Assembly (NCBI GenBank): GCA_020064725.1
Contig: JAGTWJ010000011.1
Span: 1,426,001 to 1,490,000, forward strand
DNA: 64,000 nucleotides
Source: Drechslerella dactyloides
Taxonomy: Eukaryota > Ascomycota > Orbiliomycetes > Orbiliales > Orbiliaceae
Reading direction: 5' to 3'
The notes beneath the pieces are model-generated. The model had not been told where the DNA came from. It worked only from the letters and a program-made list of their open reading frames with translations, and ran no database searches. The translations under genes and the position numbers were made by a program. Positions 47,663 to 58,900 of the stretch are shown one piece after another. Positions within the stretch are counted from its first letter, which is position 1, and the number at the start of each line of letters is the position of its first letter.

Positions 47663-49245
47663 ATGGGTTCCGCGTGGTCCGGCGTCTCGACAGAGACCAA
47701 ATCGCAGATCGTTCCTCCCATCGAAAAAGTCACGGCCGACTCGACCGACCCGCGATACCGGCGGTTGATACACCTTTTGCGACTCAACCACCACGAACAC
47801 GCGATATACTATCATGGTTTAAAATATCACAACCATCTTGCCTACGTGCGTAGCACCGATTCTTGTCTATTTAACCTCATGCGGAAGTAGCGCGCTGACT
47901 CTTTAAGTAGATTCTCGTCTCCGCCTACATGTTCGGGGCCAGCGTAGATCAACTAAACGACATTTACGACAAAGAGTCGAAAGAACTTGAGCAGTGGACG
48001 GATTCGCCAGAGGAGATCGATCCCGACAACTGGCGGGCCCATTTTGGCGCCAAAGAGTGGGTTCATCCTCATCCCCTCGAGTATCTTTCTAGACTGAGAG
48101 CTGACCGAAACACTCGTTCAGGTACCAGCGAGCATATCTGCACTTCTTCGAAGATGAGACGATCAGAACGAACGCTACCGTCTGGAGCTTCCTAACGGAC
48201 AGATGCGTACCAAAGGATGGTCCATCATACCGCGATAACCAGCTCCTCCACGGCCTCGTCGAAGGAGGTAAGCTAAGCACCGCCATATACAATATCAAAC
48301 ACGTAACTGTCAGCTAACGCAATGACTCTAACTAAATAGTCGGTCACCCGCTTATCCACCTCGGATATGCCCTCGAAATCGAAGACAAGGGCCTAGCAAT
48401 GGAAGCCCTCACCATGGCCGCCACCTCCTACCAAAACGTCCATGAATTCGTCGACAACCCCTCCCCGCCGCAAACCTTCCTCCGAATAACCGACATGCGC
48501 GAAATCTTCACCAGAATCTACGATGACGACACCTTCGACGCCATTTGCGAGAGGTACGGCTGCGGCCACCCGGACCGCGTCCTCGAAGAGGCCCCGCCAT
48601 ACATGCTCTTCGACTCGTATGAGATCCAAAAAGAGACGATGAGCACGACCTTCCAGACACAAGTCGAGGCGGCGACCTTGATGTTCGTCGCCAGCCACAA
48701 GGAAAATAACCCGCAGTACGACTTCTTCCTCGCGCATGCCGTCACCGCCGCGCATGCCCTGAGGATCGTCCTGCCGCAGCTGAGTTTCCAGCAGGCGTGG
48801 CATGTCCTTCGCAGCCACATGGTGCTGAGCACGATGCTGTATATCTCGCAGTGTCGGCCGAACATCAAAGACGACTTGGTGCGAAATATCGACACCACAG
48901 GGAAGGACTGGGATTATATTCGGAAACAGGCGCTGGAAGGCGAACACAGATACGACTCCCATTATGTCAAAGGTATGCAGGTCCAGACGTAACCTCTTGA
49001 ATGGGTTGCGATATATAGCCATGGAAATGACAACGCTAACTCCCTCTGTTTCATCTATCCCAGTCCTACGATCGTTCTACGAGTTCGAGAAGCTGTACGG
49101 GAAAGGCGAGTCGGATAGCGATCCAAAGTACGATCTATACCTGAAGGCTGCAGTCAAGTTTGCGGATACGTTCAAGGGATGGACTGGATTCGGAACGTCA
49201 GACGAACCCTCGCTGGATACAAAGATGAGCAATGGGTCCGACTGA
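47663..49245 (+). CDS. Questin oxidase-like protein (DUF4243 family)
   Basis: Five exons (47663-47845, 47911-48056, 48122-48267, 48340-48972, 49064-49245) give 429 residues from MGSAWSGVSTETK. Characteristic stretches are LLRLNHHEHAIYYHGLKYHN, then EYQRAYLHFFEDE created by the second splice, GHPLIHLGYALEI, FFLAHAVTAAHALRIVLPQL and HYVKVLRSFYEFEKLYG. The family is named for questin oxidase (GedK-type), which performs a Baeyer-Villiger-like ring opening of anthraquinones, but many members have no known substrate. The His-rich motifs are conserved in the family. No polyketide synthase, tailoring enzyme or regulator lies nearby, so a pathway role is not supported. An alternative start at 47537 would add 42 residues; the ATG at 47663 gives the usual family beginning. 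Confidence 0.87.
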
Positions 49246-49595
49246 TCAATTGTCAAGAAACTGAATATGTACGGTCTGAAATAGTTGGTATGATCAATCA
49301 TGCGCTAATGAGCTGACAAGCTGTACATGTATATTATCGAGTACTATTGATGAAATTTAATATCACTATTTACATCTCTATGTCCAGATGTAATTGCTAA
49401 CGTCTCTTGCTGAATTTGCTCAGTGTGTCCTTTACAGTGGCTGCAAACCAACCCCCGGACGCGCATTTCTATCTATGTCGGCGGCAGCTTCGTTTTCTTT
49501 GTAGTTTTGGCAGTAGCTGTCTCGGACTTGATCATTCGCCATGGTAATCCCAAGGCTTTTTCGAAAAGTGGCACTAAGTCATGTGAGGCGCGAAT
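49246..49595. other. convergent 3' intergenic region
   Basis: About 350 nt between the stops of the questin-oxidase-like gene (+) and the small minus-strand gene. It is AT-rich, with nothing recognisable. Confidence 0.4.
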
Positions 49596-50069
49596 TTAAT
49601 GGTCTACGGCCTCGTCTGCCTTCTTTGCTTTGATTGTCTGCAGCCCTTTCCCAACCGTCCTCGAGTGATATGGAAGGTCAAGGATCTCCTTCACAGTGTC
49701 CTCATCGAAATACGGCCTTCCGAGGCAAAACTCGTTGAGCGTCCCCTCTAATCTCATCTGTGATGGTTTGTTGGACCCAAACTTATGTAGGTCGTATATG
49801 AATACCTTTACGGTATCTTGGAACCCTGGCTTTTTCATCAGCTCTCTGAGTCGCTCTTCTCGTAGGCGATCTAGTTTCTGATGCGTTTCCCATATCCCGA
49901 GGAACTGTTCCTGTGACGCTCCACGCAGGAGCTGCGTTGCCCATACGCTTTTGCTGAGATGTAAATTGAGCTCCTGCCCATCTACATCTGTATGGTGCAG
50001 TGTAATATCGGTCAGCGACTTCCCGTTTGAAATCTCAGCGTTGATCCAGCCTAGCAAGCGTTCGAGCAT
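49596..50069 (-). CDS. small hypothetical protein with LGRPYF module (paralogue A)
   Basis: A 157-residue frame from ATG 50069 (MLERLLGWINAEISNGKSL). The first part resembles a folded domain (ITLHHTDVDGQELNLHLSKS), followed by a charged helix (HQKLDRLREERLRELMKK). The end, VKVFIYDLHKF..SQMRLEGTLNEFCLGRPYF-DEDTVKEIL, closely parallels the gene at 52878-53399 (LHVFCFDLRHF..RGRLECVTDTSYLGLPYFTEEEVKLL). The family is unknown to me. The frame is open upstream to 50207 and could start further out. It could also be the 3' exon of the gene at 50283-50855, although that gene has its own related ending. Confidence 0.5.
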   Translation of the reverse strand: MLERLLGWINAEISNGKSLTDITLHHTDVDGQELNLHLSKSVWATQLLRGASQEQFLGIWETHQKLDRLREERLRELMKKPGFQDTVKVFIYDLHKFGSNKPSQMRLEGTLNEFCLGRPYFDEDTVKEILDLPYHSRTVGKGLQTIKAKKADEAVDH

Positions 50070-50282
50070 GTTAATTAATATCACTATTCTATGGTATAGT
50101 AGCCTCGAAGCCAGCAAACAACTATCTCGAGAGATCTCGTTACTCGTTCTGCAACGAAACGAAGGCATGCACACGTATACACACGAAAGAGAAACGATCA
50201 AGTTCATTTACTTGTTCGTTGTTCTAGCGCGATTTGCGAGGCAGAGTTACGTTATACAGAATATGCAACTAATATCGAATAG

Positions 50283-50855
50283 TCAAGCAGATGGAAAAAG
50301 TGGAACTGGCCTACCTAGAACGTATTCGCGAGAGAAGCTGTAAAGCTCTCCGGAAACGAGCCTGAGCCTGATCTGCTCGGCCTCAGCGAGTTCATTCACG
50401 GGTTCTCCCGTCACAAGGTCCACGCTCATCGGGTTCATGTCGATGGGTGGCTGCAGCGTTATCTCCGGCAATTTCCGTCCACTCAGGCGTACAGACTTCA
50501 CTCGGACAGAAATCTCATGGCTTGCGGCCTTTGTCGTATTCGGAGAAGGGTCAGCCGCCTTGCGGATGATGATATCGACAACATCATCTTTAGAGCAATA
50601 GAGGCCCCAGGTCACCATAATCGCCTCGTCGGAGAGCAGCTGAATTGCCGCCTTCATCGATTTTGAGTGGATCCAGAATGAATACTCGCACAAGTTGGTA
50701 TCGAAGTCTGATGCCTCTGAGTCTACTGTGGCCAGGCAGATCTCCAGAGCATGTTGCAAGGTGGGATTTTGTTCGAACTCCGCTAGAGACTTCATGTCCA
50801 GGAGGAACGCGTCACTGTGTGCCTGTTCTAGGATGAAGAACCACTGCTGCTCCAT
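50283..50855 (-). CDS. hypothetical protein (paralogue B of the LGRP module)
   Basis: 190 residues from MEQQWFFILEQAHSDAFLLD; the frame extends six codons upstream to a GTG. The middle reads FDTNLCEYSFWIHSKSMKAA and DEAIMVTWGLYCSKDDVVDI. The C-terminus (RLRLVSGELYSFSREYVLGRP) weakly matches the shared module of its neighbour downstream (MRLEGTLNEFCLGRPYF) and of the gene at 52878. No domain is recognised and no signal peptide is seen. A GTAGGC donor lies exactly inside the LGR codons, so splicing to the neighbour at 49596-50069 is possible. A decayed piece of this gene appears near 55056-55140. Confidence 0.5.
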   Translation of the reverse strand: MEQQWFFILEQAHSDAFLLDMKSLAEFEQNPTLQHALEICLATVDSEASDFDTNLCEYSFWIHSKSMKAAIQLLSDEAIMVTWGLYCSKDDVVDIIIRKAADPSPNTTKAASHEISVRVKSVRLSGRKLPEITLQPPIDMNPMSVDLVTGEPVNELAEAEQIRLRLVSGELYSFSREYVLGRPVPLFPSA

Positions 50856-52123
50856 TGCTGGTTTTGAACCCACAGCGAACGGCTAAGGATATGAGTTTGT
50901 AAGGCACCGATGAGTTCTGGGAGGATAGCTTAACAGCGGTCAATCGAGACTTGTGGGTGGGTAACCGCTGGTCTGTCTGTTGTATATGCCGAGGACTGTG
51001 CGGTCTGGATCCAGCTGGTTTAGGGATTATAAGTGGAGGGATTGTCTACCTAGGTAAGTAATTACTATAACAGTTCTCATAGATGCGGGTAGCTGGTCTC
51101 ACAAGCCAAACCCACACAGTTCCAGAGGGTGGGCTGCTAGCTGCAGGCTGCGCGCGCTGTGCGTGCCAACTCAATTGTTAATGTACATCGAATTTGCGAA
51201 GCATCCTAAATACTTAAGTACTTACTTAGTTACTGATCACCCTAGAATTTGCACCTACTCTAGCTTTCCACCAGTCACGCATATAATAGTTCGTGTCGTG
51301 GGCTATGCACGCGTGCACGCATCTGATAAGACTCTCTGCCATCTTTATCTGATTAATTGGCTTCTGTATATCCGCGTCTTCCTTTTACTTTAGTCGTCTA
51401 CTACTATACTCAAAGGGTCCGCGTCGAGTCTTGATATATGGTGTGCACAAATGTGAGTCTACTGGTTTACATAATTATTTGACAGTATAGTATACAGCTG
51501 GCTGCATATAGCCCAATTAAGCTACTTCGACAAATCTCCAGCTAAATTAAATTGCATTGAGTAAACTTCAAGAGGTGTATGCAAGCGCTAGCATGCTTCA
51601 TATATACTAAATAAGTAGGTGGTTGCTTATGCTAGATATACAGTATATTCGTAAATCAAAGTACCTACGGTACGAGTCAGTCTTGAGAGATAGCTAGCCT
51701 TGAACCATATAAGATGAAAATGGCCCAGAATGTGGCAAGGAAGGGTTTGGTTTACGAGACCACCCAGAACTGTCGATTTCCGAATATGAATCTTCGAGCT
51801 TGCCAGCTGCAACTGGAGAGGTACGCGAGTATCTAATATAAAGCATATATATTTCCGTCTATTACCTACATACTGTAGTTCTAACAGGCGGGCTTAGTCA
51901 TCAGCTCGTAACCATATACCTAAGTACATTTGCTGCCATTCTCCACGATAGTTTTCTCTCGTCACTCATCTTCCATGAATTCCATTGGCTTACTTGTTTC
52001 TGGGGATATTCGACCCGATTAGTCTCGAGGCCCTGAAACTACCTCATCCAGTAGTCTCAGTGGGCAAGCTTGGCCTCGAGATTACCATTCTACTAGTAGT
52101 ACGTGTTGTGTTTATGTTGTAAT

Positions 52124-52139
52124 TAAGTACATGTACTTA
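52124..52139. repeat. 16 bp perfect palindrome
   Basis: taagtacatgtactta reads the same on both strands. It sits in an AT-rich intergenic stretch between the small paralogous genes. Confidence 0.8.
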
Positions 52140-52237
52140 CTTACTTATTCACCGCCTTAGCCACAGGACCCCGATCCCTTGAGGCTTGGCAGAGACCCGA
52201 GATCGATTCATGTCGATTGCGATTCGCCTCAATTGCT

Positions 52238-52257
52238 CAATATAATATATTATATTG
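52238..52257. repeat. 20 bp perfect palindrome
   Basis: caatataatatattatattg is its own reverse complement. It lies 98 nt after the 16 bp palindrome in the same AT-rich tract. It could form a cruciform or be a binding site; nothing here decides. Confidence 0.8.
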
Positions 52258-52877
52258 CAATATAGATCAGCACTTTTAAACACATATGCACTAGCGCATT
52301 TTATACGTGTACATCTAGTACATGCTCATGTGAGTGGCCTGTCAACTGTCATGAGTGGCAACTGGACTGGAAGGCGTCTGGCTTGTGAGACAAAGTGCAC
52401 TGCTTCTCGAGCTCTCTGCTAAGTCGAAACTGCCTATTTCTTCGTGTAGGCAAAAAATTGGAGATTAGAGATCAAAAATCGAAACTCAAAACTCAAAACT
52501 CAATCATGCCTACAACACACCGGGCTCGCCGGTCAACGTATGGCGGTAGGTTTGGGTCGCGAGACAAATATGCAAATCAATGGACAGCTCTGTCCCGCGA
52601 AGCCGGCGTGCCTGCTATGCAGGCCAGCGGTTTACGAGACAAATCACCTTGAAATTTGTGAGTTGATTGAGGCTTAAATGCGTGGGTTCAGATCAGGCAG
52701 TCAGATATGTACAGGGGTCCTCCACGTAAGTGCTCACAGACACCCATTTAGAGGGCTTTCCCGCCCCAGTCGGACACTCTCCATCGCACTCCTTCCTGAG
52801 CAACTTACCACGGCCACAGTCACCATCGCATAACGACTTCCAAAGGCGGACATCACAAAACCGCCCTCCAACTCACG

Positions 52878-53399
52878 ATGTCCACCCTAGCTCAGATTCA
52901 GGCTGGGGGTAGTAGTCTTTGGTACCGCCTCCACGTCTTTTGCTTCGACCTCCGGCACTTCAAGGACCGCGAGGACAGCAGGGGCAGACTGGAGTGCGTC
53001 ACAGATACGTCCTACCTCGGTCTCCCTTACTTCACCGAGGAGGAGGTCAAGCTTCTCAAAGGCTTCAGGACGTCAGCGACCAGCGACAAAACACTCGCGA
53101 CGCTTCTTGAAGAAACCCTCCAGGAGAAGCTTTTCCGCAAAAAGCGGGTTCAAGTCTCCGATTTCCGCGTCTGCGCCGCTCATGATCTGGCTCCACTTTT
53201 TGAGAGGGCCTTCGGAATCAAGCCAAAGCAGATGAATAGCCCCTCCTTCAGAAAACTGATCGACTTCTCTGGGCTGGAGTTGCCAGACGGGACAAGCTTC
53301 AAGGGATTTGGAAAGCGGGGGGAAGCGCCGCAGCCTATCACGAAGGGCGAAGCGCAACCCTCGCAAAGTAAAAGAAAGGCAAAGGGAAAGAAGGGGTGA
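52878..53399 (+). CDS. small hypothetical protein with LGLPYF module and Lys-rich tail (paralogue C)
   Basis: 173 residues from ATG 52878 (MSTLAQIQAGGSSLW). The N-terminal half carries the shared module (LHVFCFDLRHFKDREDS, RLECVTDTSYLGLPYF, TEEEVKLL). It is followed by DKTLATLLEETLQEKLFRKK and a region (CAAHDLAPLFERAFGIKPKQ) that reads like a helical domain. The end is basic (SKRKAKGKKG). A decayed copy of the second half lies at 61807-62196, about 8.9 kb away in the same orientation, so the sequence was once duplicated as a gene. No domain is recognised. The basic tail suggests nucleic-acid contact or nuclear import, but this is inference. Confidence 0.55.
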   Translation: MSTLAQIQAGGSSLWYRLHVFCFDLRHFKDREDSRGRLECVTDTSYLGLPYFTEEEVKLLKGFRTSATSDKTLATLLEETLQEKLFRKKRVQVSDFRVCAAHDLAPLFERAFGIKPKQMNSPSFRKLIDFSGLELPDGTSFKGFGKRGEAPQPITKGEAQPSQSKRKAKGKKG

Positions 53400-54958
53400 A
53401 GCTTATCGTGCTCGTGGGCATAATTTCGTCACGCCAAACCGGTGGCTAGGCCCCGAGACTAACGCCAAATCAGCCAGCCGGCACTTGGGCTTCGTATCCC
53501 CCTCCTACGGGCCCGGCTCGAACCCCTATCACGACGTTGACCGCACCCGGCGCGGCGGAACAGAACCCGGGGCGGAGACTGACTCTTGCGCACTTGTCTC
53601 GCGGGTCGACCCAAACGCCACCACAATACGAATCCTGCCGTGTGTGGCGAGATGTGTGCGACTAGGCATCGGCCTCCTCCTTGGCGATTGCGGGAGGGCT
53701 TGCTTCACGAGGCCACCTCTCCTACAATCACCTCGGAGAGCGCCTCTGAGATGTCAACCAAATCCTCGGGATGTTAGCCTCAGATTTTTCTCCAAACTCT
53801 TCGGCATGTGGGGCACACCTGTCTGCTGGTCCCACGATTGCCCTCGAAATCGTGGCCATATGGAGCAACAACTACGTGCCCCAGCTAAAAAGCCACCGTT
53901 GATAACGTAACTAGAATACCTGATGTTGGTTGGTGGATTGGGCATTTCTTTAGTTGATTTAAATGGGCGTCTGCCGACCTTCGCCGGCCCAGAGTATTGG
54001 AAGTTCGGGGCACGGGACAGCTTGCACGGATCGAGATTCTACCTGCATTGTACCTTTTTGTAAATTAGCTCAGATACGAGTTATTACACTGCAGTATACC
54101 TGATTCGAAAAAACATTATTTGGTCCTTATGGCTATAAACGCTTTCAACAGCGAGCCTCAGCGTCCACCCCAAGACCACATACGGCTATATGCGTTATAA
54201 GTGTTTGTGTCTTTGTACGCTCCCAATATCAGATATCTATCATTGCTTTATGGACGAGATTGCAGTATATCTCAACCTTCAATATCTGTGAACTTTGGAG
54301 TGCAGGTATTGTAGGTAAATATGTTGTCTCGCAAGTCAGACGCCTTGTAAATATGGTAAATAGCTTACAATATTGAATTGATCTCCCTTTGCGGCGAACG
54401 TTTCATTCTCTAAAGCGCTCGCCTGGTTCGAGTTCGATATGCACTATGGGGATACAATGGCAGCTTAAGCTTGTCAACCAGCTCGGGCAGTCTTGTGTAG
54501 CATCATGATTCCGTGCCTTGTTGGATTCGCATTTGAGAATTGTGTTGGCTCGTCTATGTCCTTGGCTCGATCTTGCTTCAAACCCGCGCTAAACCATGAA
54601 CATTCAAATCACAATCATCCAAGCTATCCTTCTGTCCAAAACCAAGTTATTCATGGATAGCGGCCTCCACCCAGATGCAATATCCAGCTTATCATTCGCA
54701 ACTATTAGCAAGTACAGTTATAAATACAATTGATTTGTAATGTAGTGGAGTATAGTAAAGTATAGCTGTTTATAATCTAACAGAGCTCATAAGACTGCAG
54801 CTGCCAGACTGAAGCAGTGTGACTAACCAGGCACTTCAACACCCTAACACGAAACTTGTGGGGAATAAATCAACCATCTCAATGGCCAGCCTTCGATCCC
54901 ATGTCCCGACGATTAGTGCTGATAGGATGGCGTATATTATAATTATGGGTGTCACGCC
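52878..54958 (+). repeat. segmental duplication, copy 1
   Basis: Direct-orientation copy matching 61807-63113. Matching blocks include gene C, the DNA just after it (cacccggcgcggcgg against gctcccggcgcggcgg), and 54395-54958 (catgattccgtgcc, cagatgcaatatccagc, ggggaataaatcaacc, gggtgtcacgcc). About 0.5 kb near 53.83-54.39 kb has no partner. In the last block this copy is AT-shifted: where the other copy has C or G, this one often has T or A. Confidence 0.8.
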
Positions 54959-55971
54959 TTAAGTATATATACCGGTATACCTCAGTAAGCCCTCTACAGC
55001 ACTGCGATCTACGTAGTAAATCAGAGCAAAAAAAACAGACACGGCAACACTTCTGAGTCCACTGTGGCCAGGCAAATGTCAAGAGCGCTCTAGAGCTACT
55101 AGTACGGAGCATGTTAATTTGTGATGTGGGATTCTTTCAACCCCAGCAATAAGCGCAGTCTCGACACCAGCAAAGCCTGGCTGCGCTCGCTGCAAACTAA
55201 GTAGTCTAGAGTCGAGACTGCAGCTGCGTAGACCAACTGCTACGAGACAAAGTACAACATGCTAGATCACAAAATCAACACAATCCGTTAACCTCCAACT
55301 TATAACTCCCCCATCAATCCCATCATCCCGTCACATCCACATCCACATCCACATCTACAGCAAGACGCTCGCCTCAGCCGTGGGTACCACTCTACTCCAG
55401 GTCGTCAGAGTACCTCCCTCTCTCCATAGACTTCACTAACTTGCTGCTGCCCTTTAGCTATCCACAACGCAGACCCCTCATTGTCACGCGTCGCGCGTCA
55501 CGACGTCACTGTTCACTACGCCGCCTCTGTATTTAGGTGGAAGTTGTCTTTATCAAAACAAAGACTGCAATAGGAAATCAATCTTTAGCTTCCTCCTGTA
55601 CTGGGACTGCAGGGTCGGTAGATCCGTAGAAACCCCTTTAACGCTGCAGCCGCTACGGCTCTACCAAAGTGTAAGCCTTGTCATCCAAAGTTAGTGCAGC
55701 AAGGTTAACTAATTTATTGACCTGTAGCTTCTCGTACTCCGACCTGAGCTCAGGTCCATCGCTGCCGCTCGACCGGGGCGTACGTCTGCTCTTCTCCTAA
55801 TATTGCAATAGCGAAGCTAACTAAGCTTATCGATCTAGAATCATTTTGGCTCTAAAACTTCGGTTTCCAGGCTCCTGCATTTATCAAATCGACAACCTGC
55901 AAATAAGCTTGTTCTTGAAGATAGTGGAACGGTCACGGCCTTTGTGGCAAATTAGCGAGGCTTAGATATCA
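53400..55971. other. intergenic 2.6 kb, mostly duplicated and decayed DNA
   Basis: Beyond the duplicated blocks, 55056-55140 matches part of the gene at 50283-50855, and 55608-55645 carries one unit of the palindromic repeat. 55261-55970 is probably the promoter and leader of the helicase gene. The 200-codon frame at 53308-53910 overlaps gene C out of frame and is not believed. Confidence 0.45.
55056..55140 (-). pseudogene. relic fragment of paralogue B
   Basis: The stretch ctgagtccactgtggccagg followed by caaatgtcaagagcg closely matches 50717-50755 (ctgagtctactgtggccagg, then cagatctccagagca) inside gene B. A looser match continues after an insertion (gagcatgtt ... gtgggatt). Orientation agrees with gene B. 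No open frame remains. Confidence 0.55.
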
Positions 55972-58900
55972 ATGAATTCCGACACCGAAACTACAGGGTC
56001 ATCGAACCCTCGCGGAAGCCGCCATCCAGCCGCGGCCTCTACTGCTAAATCACCAGGCTCCCGCACTGCAAATCTCCCGGAAGGAACTATGCCTACTCCT
56101 ACACACAAATATATACCCCCCCACCTTCGCGCCAAAAGAACAGAGCCTAAAACTCCAAGCAGTCTCGGCACTGAAGCTGTAACGTCGCTAGACCATCAGA
56201 GACTCCCTATCGACGTGGATTTAGACGACTACGACTCGGATAGCCCTGCCGATGGAGACACCGACAGCGAAGATGTGGACAGTGAGGATGGAGGCGAAAC
56301 CGGGGACTTCGGCGGCGGTTTTGGGCAATCTGACGCAAGTCCAATGACACGGACGAAAAACCCCGGACCACAGTTGCCATCCACGCTGACGCCGAGGTCA
56401 AGGCAGGGGGGCAATAAGAGGTTCGTCAAGAAAGCCAGAAGGGTGGATAGGATTGCGAACCAATTCTATCGCTGTTGCAGCATTCGCGTAGAACCAGCTT
56501 CTCTTGAATCCGGGGACCAGTTTTCTGTCATTCCGGGGAATGACAATACACTAAGACTCCGACCACGACACAATAACCTCACTGGGGAGAAATATCTGAG
56601 CCTCAGCGCGAAACCTTCTCCCAGCGATCTTTCCAATGGTACTGTCGAACTAAAATTCACGGAACTCCAAGACGACGTCAGAATAGGATGTCTCAGAGCC
56701 GCAGATAAACTCGAAATTACTATCACCTTCAACGAGATTCAGCATCAGTCTGCACCGGCCAGCGCATTTGATAGCCAGTCCGACTTTCTCGTCTTCAAGA
56801 ATATTATTAGTCGCTCGGAGGCATATCGCCAGTCAATCTCAGCCAGCCGTATTGTCATCATTACCGACAACCACCCGAAACTAGAGCAATTCATCAGGGA
56901 GATACATACCAGCTCCAAAATCAACCCATACCTTAACCGGGAGATGTCTTGGTGGCCAGCAAAGTCGGATTTCCGCACGTTTCTCAGAGCTGTGGCAAAA
57001 GAGGAGTATGAATGCACCAAAAGAGACTTGACCAAGACGAGCCTCCGAAATCTGAAAGCGGACTTCCAGAAAATCGAGGGCTTGACCACAAAAGCCAAGG
57101 TACGAGCTGTAGGAGCAAGGCATACTGGTTCAAAGTCCGCAGAAATGAAGAATTTCCTAGATGACCGCCAAATCTACCGAGTGACTTTAAGCCCGGGTAG
57201 GGAATTCCAGCCAAATGTGGACGAAAAAGGCAAGGTTATCCACCTGGCCGTGAGCCGTGGCCAGAAATATAAACTGGCCTGGTTTCATCCCAGGACAAAC
57301 CACTACCAGCAAATCAAAGGGGTGGTGTCGCAGCTGGATGAAGATCTAGTTGCTTGCTCAAATACAATACTCCTTGCGATGGTAATATCCATCCCAGACA
57401 AAATGTTTCCTGATGAAGTCTGTTCGTTTTCTGTGATACCAGTTGCAGACAAGACCACGTATCTCAGGACAAAAACAGCACTGAAGCGGATAGACTTGAT
57501 GCCGATGTCCGCGCCCGCCTCTCAGGTTCATGATTGCTTGTTGCTGGGTCGGGCGCCTCTCAAGATGAGCGAGTCCCTCGTTAGCCCGGACCACTCGCGG
57601 CAACTTGTCGCAGCTGGGCTCGATTCTTCGCAGGCAAATGCAGCAAACGTGGCTCTGAATTTCAATGCCACTGCTATCCAAGGCCCTCCAGGTACCGGCA
57701 AAACTTCGACCGTTGTCGCAATGATTGCCGAGTTGGTTAAAGCAGAGTCCGAAGCGGGCCACGAAATTCCGAAGATATTGATATGCGCACCATCCAATGC
57801 AGGAACGAATAACCTGGTCAGAATGTGGGACCGAAAGGTCCAAACCGACTCAACAGGTCTTCTTGGGGCTCTGAAGGCCGTTCGGGTTTTACCCGACAGT
57901 TTTTATCGACCGCGTGACGCCGCAGGTAGTCCAGCAGCGGCAGGTTTCACCACGAATGCTTTATTCGAGCTGGTAGAGTCTACCAAGACGGATTTTCCCC
58001 CAGAGTATGGTATCATGAGGCACCGTGAAGCTTTGGGCGAGTGGGAAGACTTCGAAGATCTCCTTATGCGGATTATCAAGGGAGAGACCAATAAAGACAT
58101 TCGCCGTCAATTTGCCGAGCTCAAAGATCAGATGGACAAGGATATTCTCAGCGATACAAATATTGTCTTCACTACATGCGTGGGTGCAGGGACACATCAA
58201 GTGCAATATTTCTTTGGGCAAGAGTTTGTTGTTATCGATGAGGCGGGACAGGCTACGGAGGCGGAGACGGCCATCCCATTGTGTACGCGCTCGGTCAAGC
58301 AAGTCGTTCTCATTGGCGACCCTATGCAGCTGCCTCCGGTAAGTCCACGTAACATACCTCTACTGCGTTATAGCATGCTGGAGCGCCTCTCCAGGTGCAG
58401 CTCGGAGAGTGTGGCCCTCCTCTCCCCTGTTGCGAATGCCGAATCGCTAGGCCCACGCGCTGTGAATATTCCATCAGCGAACAAGCCCGTATTCAGAGAA
58501 GGCTACGTACCCCCCCATCTTCGCCATAAGGTAAAAGATCACGGTGACCCCAAAAAGTCTAGCACCGAAACTGCAGGGTCGCAAGACCCTCGCAGAAACC
58601 CCCCGCCAGCAGGAAACGTTTCGATCATCGGACCGAAGTGGAGCCTGCTACGAAGCAACTATAGGTCGACGGTCAGCATCGTCAACGTCATCTCTCAACA
58701 TTTCTACAATAACAACTTGCTGTAAGTTTTATTATTGATTCTGCTTATGCCATCATAGTACATGAGCATCCAGATGCTAATTCTTCTTCAGGGCAACCAT
58801 CCCGGACTCAAAGGAAGTCGATTTCGTGACCCATATGTGGCACGGAGCATCCCCGGAGACTGATGGTCAATTTTTCATGCCACAACCCTCGATTGTTTGG

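Larger units (their letters stand above)
50856..52877. other. intergenic 2.0 kb, AT-rich with perfect palindromes
   Basis: Repeated taagtacttactta-like motifs occur near 51055, 51210 and 52125, together with two perfect palindromes listed separately. A 48-codon frame from ATG 52506 (MPTTHRARRSTYGG) is the only short frame with an ATG near the next gene and is not convincing as a gene. Confidence 0.4.

Noticed and set aside
53500..53545. Possible tRNA B-box on the minus strand (ggttcgagcc)
   Set aside because: No matching A-box, acceptor stem or anticodon arm can be drawn around it.
53308..53910. 200-codon frame overlapping gene C
   Set aside because: It overlaps gene C in another frame and continues into duplicated DNA with no domain.
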